Part shown: piece after piece, positions 49,901 to 61,525 of the stretch
Layout of the letters: every line of letters begins with the position of its first letter
Numbering within the stretch: the stretch's first letter is position 1
From: Phylloscopus collybita
Lineage: Eukaryota; Chordata; Aves; Passeriformes; Phylloscopidae
DNA length: 64,000 bases
Assembly: GCA_027886175.1 (NCBI GenBank)
Contig: JAJNNQ010000029.1
Span: 6,070,501 to 6,134,500 of the forward strand
Reading direction: 5' to 3'
The notes under the pieces: model-generated
Told to the model about the DNA's origin: nothing
Seen by the model: only the letters and a program-made list of their open reading frames with translations
Databases searched by the model: none
Translations under genes and position numbers: made by a program

Positions 49901-51265
49901 CTGCTGCAGTAAAAGCTGGTGTTAAACAGCCATGACATTTAGATGGGCAGAGCTTTAGGCTCTAGCTGACCAACTACTGTAAAGTCATCAAAAAACAAAG
50001 TCAGAATAGACATAAGAATAAATCAGGTTTTCTTTTCCTATCCTTCTTCTTTCCCATTTTAAAATAATTGCAGTCCTCCATAAAGCCAAATAAAGCTAAC
50101 CTCCTAATTACATTATAACTACACACTTTATGTTTTGCCACTGGATTTCATAATAATGGTTGATCTGGATGTCAACTGTGTTGTCAATTCAAGCAGAGCT
50201 TACCCAGCATTTCTTCATTATGCGCATTCCTGAACTGTCCATGACAGCAGGACGTGGAATTCTGGCATGCACTTGGTTTGTGGAAGGACAGTTAATGCAA
50301 GCCTACCTGTCCCTTTTCTTGCCCTATATTGCATCTTTCACACTGATCAGATTTTATTTATTATTGAAAGGGAAAAAATATTCCAGGAAGGATGAATGCA
50401 AAGTCTAATTTCAGATTGTGAGTCTCTGTGTGTATTGGTTTTGCTTTGTCGTGTTGTGTTCATCACAAAGGGATCCCTCACTTCAGTTCAGTACAAAAAG
50501 GAGACATTAATGACTTTCTGAGAAAGGCACAGAGGGGCACAATCATACGAGCATAGATTTTATAGCATAAGATGCCAATCATCCATGTAAGAATTTTTAC
50601 AGCATCCATGTATTATTTTTACAGCATTAAACAATTTCTATTTTTAGAAAACACCAAGAGAAGCCAATGGGGAGAAATGTTGTAATGCCTGAAATTTTTT
50701 CACAACCTCATTAATTAAAATGTGAAAATATAATTTAATATAGACAATCTCAAACTTGTGAAAAATGGGTTCCATACAATTGAAATAGGCAAACAAGATG
50801 TTTTAGTAATTATTTCCAAATGGAATGAAAAACTGAGCTGAAAAATTTAAAAGACAGTATTTTCAAAAATATGATTAGGAAAAATATCTAAGGTAAATAC
50901 AAGATTCATAAGGAAACTTTTATTTATTAGATTTTTATTATAAATCAAATGATCTTCCAGTCTAAAAGACTTTCTTTTCTTTAAGTAAATTGAACTTTTA
51001 AGTATCAATCAAAATGCTACTGCAATAGGACACAATGAAGTCCTATGCTGTAAAAGTGATACTCAGAAATTAAAGGTGCATGTGGGCAGTTAGTTTAAGT
51101 ATTAAATGCAGATCAAGACAGACAATTTAATCTCACTCTTCATGTAAGGTCCTTTCACTGTGTGGCACAAATGGAAGCAGGGGATTCACTCAGTGATCCA
51201 GGCAGTCCTTTTCTGCCATATTCATCTACAATATTTTCTCAGTTCCCTGAGCACTACTGAAGTTG
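46996..51265. other. Unique DNA, no convincing gene
   Basis: About 4.3 kb with no recognisable transposon. The longest non-repeat frame in the window (48,419-48,886) is here and is listed separately. A 21-bp tandem duplication (AAGTATATGGTATAAGCC-like unit, twice) lies at about 48,749-48,790. Confidence 0.5.
48419..48886 (+). other. Open frame of 155 codons, unrecognised
   Basis: This frame opens with ATG at 48,419 and is the longest one outside repeats. I recognise no domain, signal peptide or membrane segment. Composition is ordinary, and minus-strand frames overlap it (48,465-48,692 and 48,616-48,801). A small in-frame duplication (QVYGI repeated) comes from the tandem DNA repeat at 48,749-48,790. 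In 64 kb of AT-rich DNA read in six frames, roughly one frame of this size by chance is not surprising. Most likely non-coding. Confidence 0.2.
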
Positions 51266-51871
51266 CTCCTTTTCCTTTTCCTTTTCCTTTTCCTTTTCCT
51301 TTTCCTTTTCCTTTTCCTTTTCCTTTTCCTTTTCCTTTTCCTTTTCATTTTCCTTTTCCTTCTCCTTCTCCTTCTCCTTCTCCTTCCCTTTCCCTTCCCC
51401 CTTTCCCTTTCCCTTTCCCTTTCCCTTTCCCTTTCCCTTTCCCTTTCCCTTTCCCTTTCCCTTTCCCTTTCCCTTTCCCTTTCCCTTCCCCTTCCCCTTC
51501 CCCTTCCCCTTTCCCCTTTCCCCTTTCCCCTTTCCCCTTTCCCCTTCCCTTTCCCTTTTGTCTCTCCCTCTCTCTCCCTCTCTCTCCCTCTCCTCTTCCC
51601 TTTCTCTTTCCCCTTTCCCCCTTTCCTTCCCCTTTCCCTTCCCTTTCCCTTTTGTCTCTCCCTCTCCCTCTCTCTCCCTGTCCTCCTCCCTTTCCCTTTC
51701 CCTTTTATTTTCCTTTTCCTTTTCCTTTTCCTTTTCCTTTTCCTTTTCCTTTTCCTTTTCCTTTTCCTTTTCCTTTTCCTTTTCCTTTTCCTTTTCCTTT
51801 TCCTTTTCCTTTTCCTTTTCCTTTTCCTTTTCCTTTTCCTTTTCCTTTTCCTTTTCCCCTTTTCTTCCTCC
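51266..51871 (+). repeat. Polypyrimidine tract of 606 bp built from C/T hexamers
   Basis: Only five purines occur in the 606 bases (51,347, 51,560, 51,654, 51,680, 51,707). The order is about fifteen TTTTCC units, a few TTCTCC units, about fifteen TTTCCC units, and CCCCTT and CCCCTTT units. Then comes a CTCTCCCT-rich cassette present twice (TTTTGTCTCTCCCTC near 51,556 and again 94 bp on), and about twenty-five TTTTCC units. The complementary strand is pure GA. Mirror-symmetric C/T tracts like this can form triplex (H-DNA). The long frames here (260, 262 and 223 codons) are Pro-Phe, Leu-Phe and Lys-Arg artefacts. Confidence 0.95.
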
Positions 51872-53459
51872 AGATGTTTCTTGAGCTCAGCAAAGCTGAG
51901 AAACACTTCTCTAAGAAAAGGAAGATGTGGGTAAATATTTAGGGTGTTTCCTACATGCATTTTGCAAATTCTACAGTCTTGCAGATCAGTTAGAGTATGG
52001 CATTTAATTTTCAAGAGAAATATACTATCTGGTGTAAAGAGCAGTTACTTCAATGCGGCTCCTCTAAAAGAGCGGAGATATTTAATTCAGTTAATTAATG
52101 TGGTAAAGCTGTCTCCATTTTGGTTTTATTTACATGACTTTATTAGGAGCTTGATTTTGCCTGTGTTTCTTAAAAATTCAGATTTATCTGAATGTATAAA
52201 GTCACCTGAATGCCTACCTCAAGTCTCCATTTATGTAAGTAGATTTTTTATTTTGAAATCACACATAGTTTGAATTAGAGGGTTCTATACTTTCTTTTCT
52301 TAAACTATTAATTTCACTAATTTTAAGTTTAAGGGAGAAAAAAGAAAGCAAATAAATGTAGGAAGAAAAAAAATCACAGATTGCTGAACTTTAGGACTGT
52401 CTTAGTCTGACATATTATGGAAAGAGGAGATAACATGTTCTAAAGGATTTTTCTTTAAGTGGCTCACATAGGGATCCTGCTGAACTGGTCAGATGGTGCA
52501 GACAGGGTCCCACATGTCTTTAAATAAGTTTTGAGTATTGGTTGTTTGTCTCTGAACTACCCAGCCAAACCACAAGACAACTTCTGAGTTCTCAATTGAG
52601 TGAAACTCGCCACAAGCAAATTGCTCAACAAAGCCTGGCCTATTTTGCCCTTGCATTTGAAAACAATAGGAGAGACAAGCATGTTTACTTCTACACAAAT
52701 TTACCTCTATCCCAAGCTGTCAGACAGCTCACAGAAGGCTCTATGAGTGCAACAGGTCATTTTTGGAGTATTGCACCATATGGATGGTTGTCTTCTAATG
52801 GTTTTCCTTGAATGTGGGCTGCCAGCTGCAGCACAGCCATAAACATCATGGCCTTTCTCTGCCTCACACATTATCCTACCTTGTTTAAAAGTAGGATACC
52901 TTTACTTTTCAGTAAGTCAAGCTGTTGTGTGTCCCCATTCCCTCAGCTGTAAAACATGAAAGACTTTCAATGAATGAGGTGCAGGCCTAACTATAGGGCT
53001 CTATGTATTCACCAGGTCCCATTCACTTCAGATGAGATAGGATTAAACATCTGACATGTTTAGTAAAATATACTGAATGCCCTAAGATATACTGAGAATT
53101 TTCCTATCTCTCAGAGAGAAAAGCAACCATCCAGAATCACCTATGTTAACGTAATTGTCAAGCACAGCTTTCTTTTCAAGGAACCAGGCAATTGCAGAAA
53201 TATTGCTGGATGTAGAATTTTACTGTAGGCAATATTTGTCCTTCTTTGTCCACTCTTTCTTATTTTAAGGTCTTTCATAATTTTGCTGCTCTGCATTAAT
53301 ATCTTCTTCTTTTGTCTGTGAAAAACATCTCGGTCTGGTTTACTTACTTGCACAAAGAAGTGCTGGAATACCATTTATCTGGAATACAGTACTAGAAAAT
53401 ATAAGCAGCTCTTGAGTTCACAAAAAGCAATTCTTTCTCAAGGTATCCTTCTGTTACTT

Positions 53460-53620
53460 GCTTTTGTTTGGATGGGGGTTTCTTTGGGGTTTTTGGTGTG
53501 GTTTTTGGTTGGTTGTTTTTGGGAGGGCTTTTTTTGTTTTGTGGTTTTGGTGGTGTTTGTTGGTTGGTTTTGGTTTTGGTTTTGGTTTTGTTTCAATTGG
53601 TTTGGTTTCTCATTCGTTTG
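53460..53620 (+). repeat. G/T-rich patch with GGTTTT array
   Basis: About 160 bp composed almost entirely of G and T. Four consecutive GGTTTT units lie at 53,566-53,589, an arrangement able to form a two-layer G-quadruplex. Frames of 60-100 codons across it encode Phe/Gly/Trp/Val-rich artefacts. Confidence 0.75.
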
Positions 53621-54575
53621 GATTTTTTATTCCACAGAGTTTTTAACTTCTAATGGGAAGAACTTTAAAAATAGAAATCTTCAAATCAATCAGCTGATTA
53701 CGTTGATAGTGCCCTGAACTTTTTTATAGCATTGCAAGACATCTACAGTAAATCTCCAGTAAAAATGAAGAAAATATTTATTGGCATAGTATTTGAAAAG
53801 CATGAGAGAGTGGAAAATAGAGTTTAATTTATCTTTAAGTGTTGCTTTAGATGTTTGCTTTGTTGATTTTTTTTTTCATTGAAAACATTTGAGAAACCAT
53901 TACATGATGTCTTGAGCCTAGTTAGATATTATCTTACTGAGTGGGAGATTATTACAAAAAACTGGGCTACTAGCGTCTGGCCCAATCCTCTATAGATTAC
54001 AGACTGTACTGCCTTAAGCCTCTGATTGAACTCCATCTTCTATCTAGTGTGTGACTACTAGTTGCCCACTTAGGAATAAGATAGATCACTTGAATGAAAA
54101 AGTGAATATTAATGCTTTCTCAAATTTTCTGGAAAAATATATTTTATAAATATCCTGAACATATGAAATGACAGAAAAATGTCTAAATGTGATTCCCAGC
54201 TTTCTCTTGCATTAGCTGAGCAAAAAGGTCAACTCACAGGTACTGTTTAGGGCACTAGTGTGGTATATATAAAACTATTGAAAAAATATTCTATGATACA
54301 GGGTATAATTTTGTTTCTTGATTGTTTTGAAAAAACAATTAAATGTTCTTCAGTAAATCAGAAAGTTGTTTATGCATATATATATACATTTAATTACATT
54401 CATGTAAACATAGACATGTACATATACAACACCATGAGGTAAGAACTACCAAGCTGTTTAATTCCCAGGCAGGGCATTCAGTGAACCTGAAGGGCTGGGA
54501 AGACGACCTGATCCAGAAGTGTTAAACTTTCAGTTTATGCCATGATCCATTGAAGTCAAACCAAAGTAACCTCAC

Positions 54576-54581
54576 TTTTTT

Positions 54582-54613
<32 letters not shown>

Positions 54614-54630
54614 TTTTTTCTTTTTCTTTC
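54576..54630 (+). repeat. Poly(T) tract with C interruptions
   Basis: About 55 bases of T broken only by single C residues. Confidence 0.9.
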
Positions 54631-54971
54631 CATTCCAAATAATTACTCAAAATGCATGTTAACAGTCTGGTTAAAAATGTTCCTTTTAATAGCATCAGCT
54701 GTTAGGAAGTGCTGTTGTCTTCTGCTTTCAGCATTTGATATCTTCTGTTCCTTGTATAAACGGGAAACTGCAACTGGTGTAGTCACTGCTTGTCATGTTT
54801 GGGTTTTTCTTAAGCTCTTTCCCAGGGACCTAAACTGGTAAACAAGGTTGCACTTTGCAAACTATCTTGTTTTTCACATTTCTCTCCTAAGGAGACACTT
54901 TGCTTATTGACCCTTGGTATGACCAATGGTTCAAAAGATCCCACCTCTTAGGTGGGCACATTGTAAAAAGG

Positions 54972-54979
54972 TATAAAAA
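54972..54979 (+). promoter_or_regulatory. LTR TATA box
   Basis: TATAAAAA at the same place as TATAAAAG in the copy at 1982. Confidence 0.65.
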
Positions 54980-54990
54980 TAGGTTCTGAG

Positions 54991-54996
54991 AATAAA
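54991..54996 (+). terminator. LTR poly(A) signal
   Basis: AATAAA starts 19 bp after the start of the TATA box, as in the other copy. It therefore lies upstream of the expected RNA start. Confidence 0.65.
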
Positions 54997-56067
54997 CCAG
55001 CCCCTTTTCAGAGCATCAGCCTTCAGGATCACGAGTCCACGTCTCATTCATTGTGTCCCACAGTGACAAACTGGCACCTGAAAAATAGTGTTAAAATGCA
55101 CTGAAATATTGGCATGACATTGATAAGTGCAAACAGCCTACTGGAAGGAATATCAGCTTCATTTAGATCATCTGTTTGAAAATGTGTATATCTGTGATTA
55201 CAGATGTACTAATGTGGCCTTTACCCCAAAATAAATACATGGAGAATTATTTAAATTAAATAATAAATATCTGTTGGTATCTTAAGAAGAAAAATGCTCC
55301 TGGAGATAATTCTGCAATTAAGAGTCCAAAAGACCTTAACTTTTTATCATATGATAAGGAAACGGTGGGACATTCTTCTCTCAGATTGAGTTCCTGTTTC
55401 CTTTTTTCCCCAAAGTTTTATACAAAAACAAGGCAACATATATCTCTTCCTTTTATTAAACAAATGGATTTTATTAAACACAAACTCAGTTATAAAACTG
55501 ACACCGAATTAACCGATTCAAAGTTGTGCTTTAGACATTTTTTGGATTTTTTTCTTACAGGTCGCTCTGTCCATTTCTGGGGCTATATGATTCAGTCAGG
55601 TGTTTTAACACCCATGTTTTTAAATATGAGACTGTTGTTCCACTTTTTATCTTCCTCTGTATACATGTCTGCACACTCATATGCATTCACACAAACAAAT
55701 ACATCACAAATCAAAAGATGCTTCATGAGCATGGACATGCAAAGCCACTGGGATTTGTGATCACTTTATGCAGAACAGAAGAAATTACAAAAATATTTTG
55801 GTTGTGTTTTGGTGAAAAGGATTTTCTAGTTGATATATATACTTGATCCTTTAGCTTATTAGATGGGAGGACATGATGTTTTACATTTATAGATAGGAGG
55901 CAAACAAGCTGTGAACTTATCTTCATCCTTGAGTTTGGTTAAAGGAGAGTGTGAAAATAGATTGTACCTTTGTCTAGGTACAAAGAGTAAACTCTGAGAC
56001 CATGTAGATATCTTATGCGTGGTTCACACTGGGTCTGGTCACAAAGAACAAAGCTGTACTCACTACC

Positions 56068-56125
56068 AGACTAAGATTTTTGTATAGTGAAGATTTTGTA
56101 TATACTAGACTAAGATTTTTGTATA
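56068..56125 (+). repeat. 19-bp direct repeat, 39-bp period
   Basis: AGACTAAGATTTTTGTATA occurs at 56,068-56,086 and again at 56,107-56,125. The spacer resembles a degenerate third copy (GAAGATTTTGTATA). Confidence 0.85.
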
Positions 56126-59100
56126 CTGTTGGAGCTCATATAGGATGGTGATAAGTCTGTATTTTCTCTTTTAATTTATAACTCTGCATTATTGTTTTTA
56201 TAAGACAAGATATTCTTTTTCCACACACCATTCTCTCTTTTCGCATTTGAATTACTCCTGCTGCCTGCTTACTGGTGAGAGGAGGAAAAGATGTTTCTTT
56301 CAAGGCTGCAGAAGATCATGGCAGGACATACTCAGAAGTCACATCTTGCTCTTCAGCTGATGCACAACAAAATGAAAGAGTCAATGGTTCATGAAGGGAA
56401 TCCAAAAACTTCCACTATGATGTAATTCTGAGGTTTTATGAAAGAGCACTGGAGCCAATAAATTCACATATTCCTACACCACTTCACATGTATAGTGATG
56501 TTGGTTTGGTCCCACAAAATAATACCGGTTGGCTTTTTTTTTTTTAACGTAGCAAGTAACACCCTCAGGTTTCAGGGTAAAAACAGCCACAAATATGAAA
56601 CCCTGTTTCATCCAGTCTTGTAATTCCAGAATGGAGAAAAAAAGAAAAAAAGGCTGGCTTGATGTCTATCCCATTTACTTTAAAGGGAATTCAGAATGTT
56701 TCTGTGAAGCAAAGAATAAGTTAGACAAATAACTTTTTTTTTGTTATATTAAAAATATTCTAATTCAAAATTTTGTTTTAGGCAGTCTAGATCAAAGTGT
56801 CTGTTGTTGTGTTACCACTTAAAACTAGTATTTTGCATAAATCTGCTCAATATTCATGTGTCAGAGGTATTTTAAGAAAAAGAGTTTAGTCAAGTGGAGT
56901 TGCAAGTCATTTAGTAGTCAAGTCAGTTGCAAGTGGGCTCAGTCATTTCTCTGCTGTTTGTAAACCCAACCTTTTATCCATGTGTATCTGAAGTACTAGG
57001 GGGGTTCTGTCACTGAGGATAGGGCTAGTTATGTCTAGTGATTCTTTCCAGTTCACTAAGAACTTAAAGATCCAGCTATGGCTCCATGCTGAAAGACCTC
57101 TCCTTTTAGTTCAAAAAGTCTCTAGTTTGTAAATTAAGTATCAGGGTTCCATAGGTGTTGAAGGTTGTTTGAGGGAAGCAGTGGCAATAACAAGGTTGGG
57201 GGTCATCTCTTTTGATTTTTCTTTTTCCCCTAAAAGGAACCTCATAGAATTTATTTTTAGGGCTGTATTTCTTTCAACTAGCAATAAAAATGTTGGCTAA
57301 AAAACCCTTAATAATTCTTTAAAAGTACTTTTTAAATAATCACTTTGGAATATTTTGCAAAGTGCCTAGGTTTTAGCTTCAATTACCTGATTATTGTGTA
57401 GTCTTTGTAGGAACATATTTATATTTTTCTTTCATGTCATCAAAGATGTGCTTTTCAGAGGGAGAAACAAAGACACATGTAACGAAACTGTTCTCCACAA
57501 ATCCTATTTAAGATTCTTCTCCAAATAATATGGGTCTATGCTCATATCATTTGTAGAAAAGATTTAGGATGGAACTGGAAGCATGCCAAAATACAATAAA
57601 GAGGCAGAAATCTGCTTTGCAATTAGTGGTCACAGCCAGGTCACTTCCAGTGTCCAAGCTATGTTATTTAGAGCTTGTTATCAACCATGTGCTGGGTATT
57701 TTGGTGAAAACTGGTCTTGAAGTGCTTCTGCACTTCACTTTTTCATATGAAAAAATATTCTGTGATTACTTGTAGTTTTGCAGTACACTGACTTCCCTTC
57801 TGGAGTAAGGGTGGAGTAGTTCAACCCACTGCAATGGGGAACTTGCTGTAATAACCACAAAACAACCTTGAAGAACTGAAGAAATACAATTGGGGGCTAA
57901 TGATATATTAATATAATTTTCAAAGAGCACACTCAGACCTCCACTGGAAAAAAAAGCAACTGTCAAAACATTGAATTTTTCATGTAATTGAATTTTTCAT
58001 TTGCCATTTACAACTGCTGAAATACAAGAATACCAACCATACTTTACTGATCAATGCAAACCACTAAAATGGCACTAGCATGACAAGATAAAGTGCCAGC
58101 ATGAGAGAGGACCAACAGCAGCCATTGGGAACACTTAGCTTTCCACAAAATAGGGATAGCCAACAGGTACACCAAGAGGAGAAGCTTGCTTTTTCAGAAG
58201 AGAGTGGTGTTGACATTCCTCTTAAAGGAACACTGCCAGTGGTTCTCTTCTTGTGTCAAGGGGGATGCTATTATCAGATACTTTAACCTTGTAACTGTAT
58301 AACAGTGCTTTTTGACATGGAACAGTTCTGTGCGGGTCCCTCTGTTCTGGCCCAACTCATCTACTTCATGAAAAATTTGGGCTGTGTAGTCAGGTCTAAC
58401 CCTGAAGATACCTTTTGGTTATTTGTCTTTTGTCAAATATCAGAATTTTAGTCAGAAATTCATGACAGAAAAGAGGTGCAACTGAAAAAATAGTAAGAGG
58501 CATCTGGTGAACCCAGAGATTTAGCAACTAAGACATGATAAGAAAGAACTCCAAGCAACATGAAGCACAGCTTTGTGCTCTTAAACATCTAGATCTAATA
58601 GAGCTGCAGTAACTCCAAAGGGAAGGAGTCATATCTGCAGACAAATGGATTTCATGCTAGCCACCATGTGCTACAATGATAATGTGTGGTCATAAGCCAT
58701 GTATTCTTTCTGTGGACCTTCTCCTAATCTTTAGCCGAAAAACCACTTTAAAACAGTCTTGCTGAAAGTCACAGCAGTTTGGGGAATATGAGCAGACATT
58801 TCTATACAGAGTGCATGGTTTGGTTTATGTGCACTAAAAGCTCTGTTTTATCTATTACTTATCACTTAAATGACAAAAACTATGGAAAGTATGAAAAATT
58901 GATCAATCTACATTTTAAATCAAATACATGTTGAGCTTTCTCATAAACAGCAAGTCACAGGCATTTCTACATGTTTATATGTATATTTGAAATAATAAAA
59001 CTCATTTAATGTGATTCTCTTTATGCTGTAGTTCAGGTCTTACATTATTTACAAAAGTAACTTCTGGATTTTTTTTTATATTAGCCATTTTATAAATCTT

Positions 59101-59579
59101 GACTCAGGTTTCTTAGATCTGTGATGTTATCTTAGTGAGAATTAATAAGCCTTTCTTAAATAAGAACAAAACCCTGTGGCTGTGAGTTGCTGTTATGTGA
59201 TAGAAGTCAGACTAAATTTTCTTTCACTTTGACAATATTTTATCTACCATAACACTCTTTTGAACCTCTACCAGGTGTCCTTCTTCATCTAGCTTCTAAT
59301 ATCTGAAATGTAGTATACTGAGGAAAAGCAAAGACCTAGTCTGTCCCTAAGAAAGTCTGATTCTCTTTGGTGGGCAAAAGACCCCCCTCTGTCAATCATA
59401 TATGATATCTCCTTAGGACTTTTTTATAGTAGTCTTGACTGCAATCAGTAGACTGGTCAACAAATGGTCACAGCTTTCAGTATTCAAAAATCTTGATTGT
59501 GTTTCCTGCTACATTATTGCTGCTACCTTAAATTTACTTCCTTGTCTTTCAGAAATCAACTACTTTAATCTCTTTATTA

Positions 59580-59680
59580 AAAAAAAAAAAAAGGGAAAAA
59601 ACCCCACACAAATAGAAAACTGAACAAAACCTCAACCAACCAATCAAACCAAAAACAAAAAAAACCCACCAAAACCCAAT
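59580..59680. repeat. A/C-rich low-complexity patch
   Basis: Poly(A) followed by AAACCCC, CAACCAACC and AAACCAAAAAC words. The complement is T/G-rich. Confidence 0.75.
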
Positions 59681-60324
59681 GCAATGGTTTGTTAAAGGAG
59701 TGCAAGTGCATCCAAATTGATGAGACATTGAAGTTCTGCATCTTTGTAATGTCATTGCTTCTTTATAACCTGTTCCCATGACACTTACCAACATATATGT
59801 GCATTATGAAGTTGAAAGCACTTACAATTGAAACATTATTTTTGAAAAGATTTCTTTTCCTAAAGAACATTTTGTTTTATTAGAGTGGTCTGGTAATCCT
59901 CTCTGAAATTTTTTATATTCCCTTGAGTTATCATTGCATGTGAGAACCATTGATGCACATGGATATGAGGAAACATCCAGGAATGACTTAGTAGCACAGA
60001 AAAGTTAAGAAGTCTGCTATGCAGTAGCCCAAGAAAGACATTAAACTGTTGAAAGATCTACAGCATTTCATGGGCTAAGTCTTCTGGAAATAAATGTCTT
60101 GATTGGAAACACAGGTTACTTCTATGTCTTCCATATATTCTTGAAGATTTTTTTGCCATTGTTCAAGGTTTCCAGTTGAAAAGATCTGCTTGCTTTAAAC
60201 TTGAAAAAGAAAGGTCTGTCTCTCTTTTTTTTTTTTCCCTCTTCTTATTATGAGGGGAAGGAAGCATCAAAAAGAAACCAAAGAGCAAAATAAGGTATTT
60301 TTGTTTGTAGCATGCTATATTCCT

Positions 60325-60790
60325 GCCTAGTAAATGAGGGGAAGATTGTGGATGTAGTCCACCTGGACTTCAGTGAAGTTTTCAATTCTGTGACCCACAG
60401 TATTCTCCTGTAGAACAGGCAGCCCATGTCTTGGATGAGTGCATACTTTGCTGGATAAAAAGTGACTGGATGGCCCACGAACTGGGCCCAGAGTGTTAGT
60501 GAATGAAGTTACATCCAGTTGACAGCCAGTCACTAGTGGGGCTCCCAAGAGCTCAGTTTTGAAGCCAGTTCTGTTTAATATCTTTACTGATGACCTGAAC
60601 AAGGGGATCAAGGGCACTCTCAGTCAGTTTGCAGAGGACACCAAATGGGAGGAGAGTGTTTATCTGCCAGAGGGTCAGAAGACTCTGCAGAGGATCTGCC
60701 CAGGCTGGATCAATGGGCCAAGGCCAGTGGTATGAGGTTCAACAAAGCCAAGTGCCCAGTTCTTCACTTTGGTCACAAGCATGCTTCATA
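60325..60790 (+). mobile_element. CR1 LINE reverse-transcriptase fragment
   Basis: Plus-strand CR1 ORF2 remnant. It encodes VDVVHLDFSEVFNSVTHSIL (RT motif A region, aspartate of LDF kept), followed at once by a stop. Further on are [20 protein letters not shown] (motif B region; the usual PQGS is changed to PKSS) and LSQFAEDTK (motif C region). The first aspartate of the usual FADD is Glu (GAG, 60,634-60,636), so the catalytic pair is broken. After this the text continues as GTTCAACAAAGCCAAGTGC, then fades at about 60,790. It is dead. Confidence 0.88.
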
Positions 60791-61204
60791 ATCCCAGTCC
60801 CCTGAGGGGCAGACCACTGCGAAAATTTCAAAGCAATGGCTGTCAAGAAAGAAGGCTATGAAAAAAAAAAAAAAAGCATCCCCAAAATCCATAGATGATA
60901 GCTGAATAGGCAAGGTGAGGCACGTGCCCTGCAGGCCTTGCCTGTTAGGTGGAAACACCTCTTAAGATGACTTAAAAGGGTTTGTGCAGAGAGGGCAGGT
61001 AAATCTAAAGAGAAACTGGAGACTGTGCAGGCAGGCCTCAAAAAATAGAAATACAAGAAGAAGATGTCAGATTCCTCACCAAAATAAGAAATAATTGATA
61101 AATTTATCATAGCGCTGGAGACTATTTAGGAGCAGTATGTACTCAGGTACATGTCTAGCAGAAAAACAGCCTTGGTTTCTTGTGGTAAATCTGTCAGATT
61201 GTGA
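60791..61204. other. Spacer between CR1 fragments
   Basis: It has an A15 run (60,860-60,874) and CAAGGTGAGGCACGTGCCCTGCAGG, which includes the palindrome GCACGTGC. I cannot assign it to CR1 with confidence. It could be diverged repeat or an insertion between two CR1 pieces. Confidence 0.4.
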
Positions 61205-61525
61205 CTACTGACCAAGATGATAAAGTCATGAGGTTTCTAATTCAGTTTGCAGACGACTCCAAGTCAGGTGGGAGTGTTGACCTGCTGGAGGAAGGAAAGC
61301 TGTAGGCTGGAATAGAACCATGGGCTAATGACATGAGGCTCCTAGCTTACATCCAACACAGTGTGGCCATCAGGACTAGGTAAGGGTTCATTCCCCTCTA
61401 TCTGAATCCTGTGCTCAGTTCTGGGCCCCTCACGACAAAGACATGGAGGAGCTGAAGCATGTCCATGAAAGGGCAATGGAGCTGGTGAAGGGTCTGGAGA
61501 ACAATGACTAGGCAAAACTCCTTAT
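61205..61525 (+). mobile_element. CR1 LINE fragment
   Basis: Plus-strand CR1: TTTGCAGACGACTCCAAGTCAGGTGGGAGTGTTGACCTGCTGGAGG encodes a motif C region with FADDSK intact. It is followed by CAGTTCTGGGCCCCTCACGACAAAGACATGGAGGAGCTGAAGC and GGGCAATGGAGCTGGTGAAGGGTCTGGAGAAC. Part of ORF2 between these blocks is deleted and stops occur. It lacks the 3' terminus. Because motif C occurs in both neighbouring fragments, they are two separate insertions. Confidence 0.85.

Larger units (their letters stand above)
51872..54777. other. Unique DNA with low-complexity patches
   Basis: No gene or transposon was recognised. It holds a weak enhancer-like segment at about 52,020-52,290, a G/T-rich patch at 53,460-53,620 and a T-rich tract at 54,576-54,630. 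The final AACTGG (54,772-54,777) is the left target duplication of the next LTR. Confidence 0.5.
54778..55068 (+). mobile_element. Solo LTR, short family (copy 2), ERVK/class II-like
   Basis: A 291-bp LTR starting TGTAGTCACTGC and ending CAGTGACA. It is flanked by the perfect 6-bp duplication AACTGG (54,772-54,777 and 55,069-55,074). It aligns along its length with the LTR at 1780-2085 and lies on the same strand. It carries TATAAAAA (54,972-54,979) and AATAAA (54,991-54,996). No internal proviral sequence is adjacent, so it is a solo LTR. Confidence 0.87.
55075..60324. other. Unique AT-rich DNA, no gene seen
   Basis: About 5.2 kb without a recognisable transposon or exon. Minor features are a 19-bp direct repeat near 56,068-56,125 and an A/C-rich patch at 59,580-59,680. 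The 131-codon frame at 55,365-55,760 shows no recognisable domain. Confidence 0.5.

Noticed and set aside
51160..52014. Open frames of 223-262 codons on both strands
   Set aside because: They are translations of the C/T hexamer tract (Pro-Phe, Leu-Phe or Lys-Arg-Gly repeats) and carry no protein signal outside it.
1780..55068. The two short-family LTRs considered as the two ends of one provirus
   Set aside because: They lie 53 kb apart, each has its own different 6-bp target duplication, and no retroviral genes lie between them.
55365..55760. 131-codon plus-strand frame
   Set aside because: No recognisable domain or gene context. Length is compatible with chance.
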